Of a DNA stretch of 31,866 nt, positions 28,004 through 31,866 are shown in pieces. The DNA is from Chrysochromulina tobinii (taxonomy: Eukaryota; Haptophyta; Prymnesiales; Chrysochromulinaceae), in assembly GCA_001275005.1 (NCBI GenBank), contig JWZX01003184.1, positions 1 through 31,866 on the forward strand, given 5' to 3'. The notes below the pieces were generated by a model. The model did no database searches. It was given only the letters and a program-made list of their open reading frames with translations, and was not told the origin of the DNA. Numbering within the stretch: position 1 is the stretch's first letter; every line of letters begins with the position of its first letter. Both the position numbers and the translations under genes were made by a program.

Positions 28004-28424
28004 GGAGAGGATCGATTACAGCCGAGCCCACACCGAGAACAGGGAGGAGTATGTTGAGGAAGCACAACAAACAGGAAGCGGAGAGGCCAAATGCTCGTCC
28101 CGGAGCATGAGCACGAAAGCGCAAGCCGATGGAACACAATGAGGGAGGGAGCGGAGGAGCTGAATAAAAGCCCGTCCCGGAGCATGAGCCATGGCATGAG
28201 CACGAAAGCGCGAGCCGATGGGTCACGTGATTTGACCATGCATTCATGAGACACGAGACATCGACTTTCACGCGAAACGTATCGAACGTCCCTACTTTAT
28301 TGCCGGTTTTAAGCGAGCAAGCCATGGCAAGCTTCTTTACTTGAATGCGTTTGCTTATGGTCACAGGAATGTCTCACTCTTATCCATATTTGGGTATTTC
28401 CACATTTGGGTCCTGAGGAGAAAA
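28004..28424. other. Intergenic with a direct repeat
   Basis: The block CGTCCCGGAGCATGAGC plus CACGAAAGCGCnAGCCGATGG occurs at 28096-28132 and again at 28173-28221. The second copy carries a 12-base insertion that duplicates CATGAGC. No gene seen; it is probably the 5' region of the protease gene. Confidence 0.6.
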
Positions 28425-30051
28425 ATGCCACTGCTGAGCCTTGCCATGCTGGCGATTGCCATTCCTTTTAATATGAACAATATTAGATCCATGGTAGCTA
28501 CCGATGGATCGAACGGCTTCTGCGTCCCGCTCACCAACAATAATAACGGCATCGTGTACACCACCTTCGCTGCGATCGGCACATCTTCCGTGCCACAACC
28601 GCTCGCCCTCGTGGTCGACACTGGCTCGTACGTGCTGGTGGCGGCCTCTACATACTGCACCCAAAGGGCCTGCCTGAACCACCGCCGCTTCGATTCAAAC
28701 ATGTCGTCCACTTTTGTGGAGGAAGCCCCGAACAACGCGTTTCTGCTGCGCTATGGACAGGGCAACATCACCGTCCACGACGCGTCAGACCAGGTCGCCT
28801 TCCTGGGCCTGGAGCGGGCGACAACACCCATTCACGAGAGCAAGCTGGTCGACATCGGGCTCATGAGCGATCAGACCCTCCGCGGCTTCAGCGACGCGCC
28901 GTACGACGGCATCATGGGCCTGGGCAAGCGCAAGACGACAGAGCTCAACCACCAGGCTTTCCTCGAGGACATGGAGATCGAGGGCTTCACGCTGTGCCTG
29001 GGCGATCCGGAGCTCCATGGTGACGGCATCGGCGGTCGTCTCGAGATGCAGAGTATGCTCGATGTGGGCAACCCGTACGTGACCCTGTCGACCATTGGCA
29101 AGTATGTTTGGGGCGCGATGCTAGATCACGTGAGCGTCCCCGGCCAGCCCCCTCTTGCGCACTGCTCGGCGCTGAGCGAGTGCGCGTCGATCATCGACTC
29201 GGGCACCACGCTGCTCCTCTTCCCGGAGCCGGTCGTCGACAGCCTGTACTACACCATCGAGGACGGCTGCGCCGAGTCCGATTGCCTTCTCACGCTTCAG
29301 AACCAGACGACGTGCTCGGGGCCCCACTTCGATGGGCTGCCCCAACTGGAGCTGCGCGTGGGCGGCCAGATGCTCACGCTGCCGCCGCGCGTGTACATGG
29401 GCGAGATGGAGGTCGACGTGCCCACCACGAAGGAGATCAAGGTCGGGAACACCGAGGTGAGCGTGCCCTGGTACACGCCAGGCGTCCGGTGCATCCCGCT
29501 GCTCTCTACCATCGACGAGCAGACGACATACGGGCCGATAGGTGATCTTGGGGATGCCGTTCCTGCGTCACTACTCCGTGTACTTCAACCGCACCACCTG
29601 GGACATGTCGGTCGCAGAGATCAAGGAGGGCTCGGACGTTTGCTCCAAATGCGGCGCTCCGACCGCCGAGCAGGCGGCCACGAAGAGCGCCGAGCCGAGC
29701 GCTTCCATGCCGCTGCCCGCGGCGATGAACGCGATGCCGGTTGCGAGCGCGATCTCGCTCCAACCTGGCGGTGACCCGTGGGGGTCGAATATGAACGACG
29801 GCGGCGAGCCGGCGCCCATTCGGACTACGACTGACTCGTCCGACAAGCCAGCTTCTCGTCCGGGCGCCGTCGCAAGCGCGAGCGTCGTGACGGGCGCCCA
29901 GTGGGGCGGCCCGATGAAGACGAGCCTGCTGCGCGGCCCAAGCCTGTTCGGTGTGCCCTCCATCTTGGAGTCTGAGCAGTCAGGCTGGCTCAACCTGAAC
30001 GAGGCGCAGCCGGCCTCCGACTCAAAGCCCCGGCGGCTGTGGGTCCTCTGA
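28425..30051 (+). CDS. Secreted pepsin-like aspartic protease (A1) with one frame slip
   Basis: From the first ATG (28425) a signal peptide is visible (MPLLSLAMLAIAIPF). The N-lobe has VVDTGSYVLVAAS with catalytic D65, a flap-like region around LLRYGQGNITVH, and APYDGIMGLGKRK. The C-lobe has IIDSGTTLLLF with catalytic D258. At 29541-29542 one extra G moves the frame; past it the diagnostic end VILGMPFLRHYSVYFNRTTW (pepsins: ILGDxFLRxYYxVFD) reads on to a stop at 30049-30051. Read through, the protein is about 540 residues with a CSKC motif and a long Ser/Pro-rich tail. A frame this long after the slip suggests an assembly indel more than a dead gene. Without it the protein would lose the C-terminal strand and end at 29774. 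Confidence 0.85.
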
Positions 30052-30490
30052 GGCGGCTGTTCGGTGGGGGCTCTGAGGAGGTGGAGGCGTGGTTCAAAAT
30101 TAGTCATAGCTGCGTGCTCCGTGCACGTTTGCTTGGCATGCTGTGATCGTTGCCTCTTTGGCGACGCTCTCGACGAATGCACGCCGACCATATCGCCGAC
30201 CACATCGGCCCAAGCGCCGATAAGCACTCTGGAGCCGAAGCATGCGCCCCACGACGGCAACAAGCCCGATACTAAAATAGACGGAAGCTGCACATCGTCC
30301 GTTCGTGTGGGAGCTTGCGTGGTGTGTGCGTGTATGCATGTGAGCGCGAGGAGGTGTACCGTCACCCTCTTGGTCAGCCCGGCGGATCGGGTCGTGGGCA
30401 GGGAGGGCGTTACGGCGCGCCATTGGCGCTACATGGTCGGATGTGTTGAAAAATGGTAGGTTAGTCCACATGAAGTGAAGAGATCGTTAA
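30052..30490. other. Intergenic, no gene seen
   Basis: Terminator region of the protease gene and promoter region of the EF-hand gene. Frames on both strands are short and Cys/Arg-rich, without recognisable motifs. Confidence 0.45.
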
Positions 30491-30524
30491 GTTCAAGTCA
30501 TGTCAAGTTCAAGTCGAGTCAAGT
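30491..30524. promoter_or_regulatory. (CAAGT)n tract abutting the EF-hand start codon
   Basis: GTTCAAGTCATGTCAAGTTC followed by AAGTCGAGTCAAGT, an imperfect pentanucleotide run ending directly at the ATG at 30525. It is the reverse complement type of the tracts at 1292, 22319 and 27096, like the arrangement next to the minus-strand ATG at 1284. Confidence 0.45.
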
Positions 30525-31619
30525 ATGAGATTGAGGCGAGCACACACAAACTCCTCGCGAGTGCCAGGAAAGATGCACGCTCTTGCCAGCTGCTTGGCCT
30601 CGAGCTTCGTTCTGCAGATGCGCGGGCTGGACTGCCGTCAGATGCGCACACCGGCCAGTGCATGCGTCGCTGCGGCCGAGCTGCAGTGGTCACCGCGCTT
30701 TCCGACCCTGTTCATGGCCGAATCAGCGGCTGCGATCGAGCTGTCTGCGTCCGACGTTGCTCAGATCCACGTGGAGTCGGACGCGATGTTCGATGCGATC
30801 GACACGAACGCCGACGGCGTGATCTCAGTCGTCGAGCTGCGCACGCATCTCTCCTCCATCGGCTACGCGGAGGAGGCGGCGGACAAGTTATTCGAGCTCA
30901 TCGATGCTGATGAAAATGGCGAGTGCTCGCGCGAAGAGCTGCGCAATGCATTCGTGGAGCACAGCCAAGACCCGTCGCTGCAGGCGCTCTTGAGCACCCG
31001 GGTCGACCTCTCGCGCATTCACGCGGATGCCGACGCCTTCTTTGACGCGGTCGATTCTAATGGAGATGGGGCAGTCTCGCCACAGGAGATGCGCAAGCAC
31101 GTGTCGTCGATCGGCTACGAGCCGGCCGCGGCGGAGCGCTTCTTCGCGCTGCTGGACGCGGATAAGAGCGGCGAGGTCTCGCGCAACGAGGTTCGCGAGG
31201 CCTTCCTGCGCTACGAAGACCCAGCGCTGCGCCTTGCCCTGGGCCTCGGGACGAGTGAAGCCGATACCATCTTTGTGGCCATCGACGCCAACGGTGACGG
31301 CAACGTCGAGCAGGCTGAGCTTGCGCTGTACCTCTCGCGCAAGGGGTACGCCGCCGAGGCCGCCGCGACCATCTTCGCAACGCTCGACGTGAACGGCGAC
31401 GGGCTCATCAGCCGCGAGGAGTTGCGCAACGGTTACGTGCGCTACGCGGCGCTGCGCGATGCGCTCGGCATGAAGACGACCGCGGGCAGCCGGGGCGGCA
31501 AGAACCAGCCGCTGCGCTGGGGGCGGGGCGCACGCAAGGGGCCGCAAGGGGTGATGGGGCGCAACAACGCCGGCGCCGACCAGTCGGCCGGCGGCGGCAA
31601 GGAGGGGCGAAACAGCTAA
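30525..31619 (+). CDS. Six-EF-hand calcium-binding protein
   Basis: 364 residues with six canonical 12-residue EF-hand loops: D93-E104 (DTNADGVISVVE), D127-E138, D177-E188, D211-E222, D254-E265 and D288-E299. All have D at position 1, G at 6 and E at 12, so all should bind calcium. The loops come as three pairs about 80 residues apart, and the first two share SSIGYxxxAAxxxFxLxDAD, showing duplication of a two-hand unit. The first 60 residues (with MHALASCLASSFVLQMRG from a second ATG at 30573) could be an organelle or secretory leader. The C-terminal 45 residues are basic and Gly-rich (GRGARKGPQGVMGRNNAG). No kinase or other enzyme domain is present, so it is a sensor or buffer; its partner is unknown. 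Confidence 0.88.
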   Translation: MRLRRAHTNSSRVPGKMHALASCLASSFVLQMRGLDCRQMRTPASACVAAAELQWSPRFPTLFMAESAAAIELSASDVAQIHVESDAMFDAIDTNADGVISVVELRTHLSSIGYAEEAADKLFELIDADENGECSREELRNAFVEHSQDPSLQALLSTRVDLSRIHADADAFFDAVDSNGDGAVSPQEMRKHVSSIGYEPAAAERFFALLDADKSGEVSRNEVREAFLRYEDPALRLALGLGTSEADTIFVAIDANGDGNVEQAELALYLSRKGYAAEAAATIFATLDVNGDGLISREELRNGYVRYAALRDALGMKTTAGSRGGKNQPLRWGRGARKGPQGVMGRNNAGADQSAGGGKEGRNS

Positions 31620-31708
31620 AAGACCAAAAGACTGTGACGAGGAAGAGCGAAGAGCGCCCACGCTCCGGCTCACACACGGACTCTGCAACTCTCCGAATCG
31701 TCAAACAC

Positions 31709-31866
31709 TCAAACTTGCGAAATCACTTTTTTAAAGGAGGCTGCGCCTGCCCAGGTGTACTTGGTGCCCGACGTCTGAGTTGGGGAGGAAGAAGTGCAGC
31801 TGCCACAAAAACCGCCGGCGTTGTTGCAGCCGTCGATGATTTTGTAGGTCGTTTCGGCCAGCGTGG
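31709..31866 (-). CDS. 3' end of a gene running off the right edge
   Basis: On the minus strand a frame is open from the window edge to a TGA at 31709-31711 (52 codons). It reads TLAETTYKIIDGCNNAGGFC, GSCTSSSPTQTSGTKYTWAG and ends AASFKKVISQV. The balanced composition with paired cysteines suggests an extracellular or luminal protein. It is convergent with the EF-hand gene, whose stop is 90 bases away. No family can be named from this fragment. Confidence 0.55.
   Translation of the reverse strand, partial: TLAETTYKIIDGCNNAGGFCGSCTSSSPTQTSGTKYTWAGAASFKKVISQV

Noticed and set aside
30888..31688. 266-codon minus-strand frame over the EF-hand gene
   Set aside because: The six EF-hand loops on the plus strand settle the coding strand.
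1..31866. tRNA, rRNA, CRISPR, or an integrated virus
   Set aside because: I found no TGGTTCGAANCC-type T-arm with a matching acceptor stem, no rRNA core sequence, no regularly spaced unique spacers, and no capsid, polymerase or integrase motif. This was by eye; a tRNAscan or profile search could still find something.

Overview
This is nuclear DNA from a GC-rich unicellular eukaryote. Genes lie on both strands without operons, have their own leaders, and some are split by short GT-AG introns. The clearest is a 115-base intron in a nuclear gene for mitochondrial ribosomal protein L1. The gene set (GnT-I, ShK-linked prolyl 4-hydroxylase, a short plant-style TOM22, a plastid-type NAD(P)-binding reductase, a relic of a Cys-rich CDDxGPG/CADCGPR repeat protein, EF-hand and PhyH-type proteins) suits a microalga. 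A haptophyte is my best guess, but that is inference and not proof. No bacterial, viral or CRISPR-like locus is visible.

Layout. 1-1350: a possible gene end at the left edge, two minisatellites, a diverged duplication and a small minus-strand reading frame. 1489-4482: two intact secretory-pathway genes, prolyl 4-hydroxylase and GnT-I. 4483-7459: mostly empty, apart from a broken voltage-gated cation channel domain on the minus strand. 7460-9546: a low-complexity minus-strand protein with an intron and a frame break. 10406-12117: a minus-strand split gene with a SAP-like N-terminus and a phytanoyl-CoA dioxygenase-like domain. 12276-13724: a Bcr/CflA-type MFS transporter broken at two points. 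13725-16451: repeat-rich DNA with a Cys-rich relic, an orphan exon and a striking cluster of ACGCGT boxes. 16452-17845: TOM22 and mitochondrial L1, tail to tail. 18674-22047: four unrecognised coding segments, one with a zinc knuckle. 22388-31619: NAD(P)-binding reductase, possible sialyltransferase-like protein, RING-UBA-UIM ubiquitin ligase, a minisatellite, ankyrin protein, secreted aspartic protease (one frame slip) and a six-EF-hand protein. The 3' end of a further gene enters at the right edge on the minus strand.

Functional links are loose. Four genes concern the secretory pathway (prolyl hydroxylation, N-glycan branching, possibly sialic-acid-type transfer, aspartic proteolysis). Two concern mitochondria (L1 translation, TOM22 import) and are direct neighbours. 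The best candidates for something new are non-coding: a (TTGAC)n pentanucleotide tract lying close to start codons at four separate loci, and five ACGCGT boxes with an E2F-like site within about 100 bases. Several loci carry single-base frame breaks, so either pseudogenes or assembly indels must be considered before any gene is called dead.
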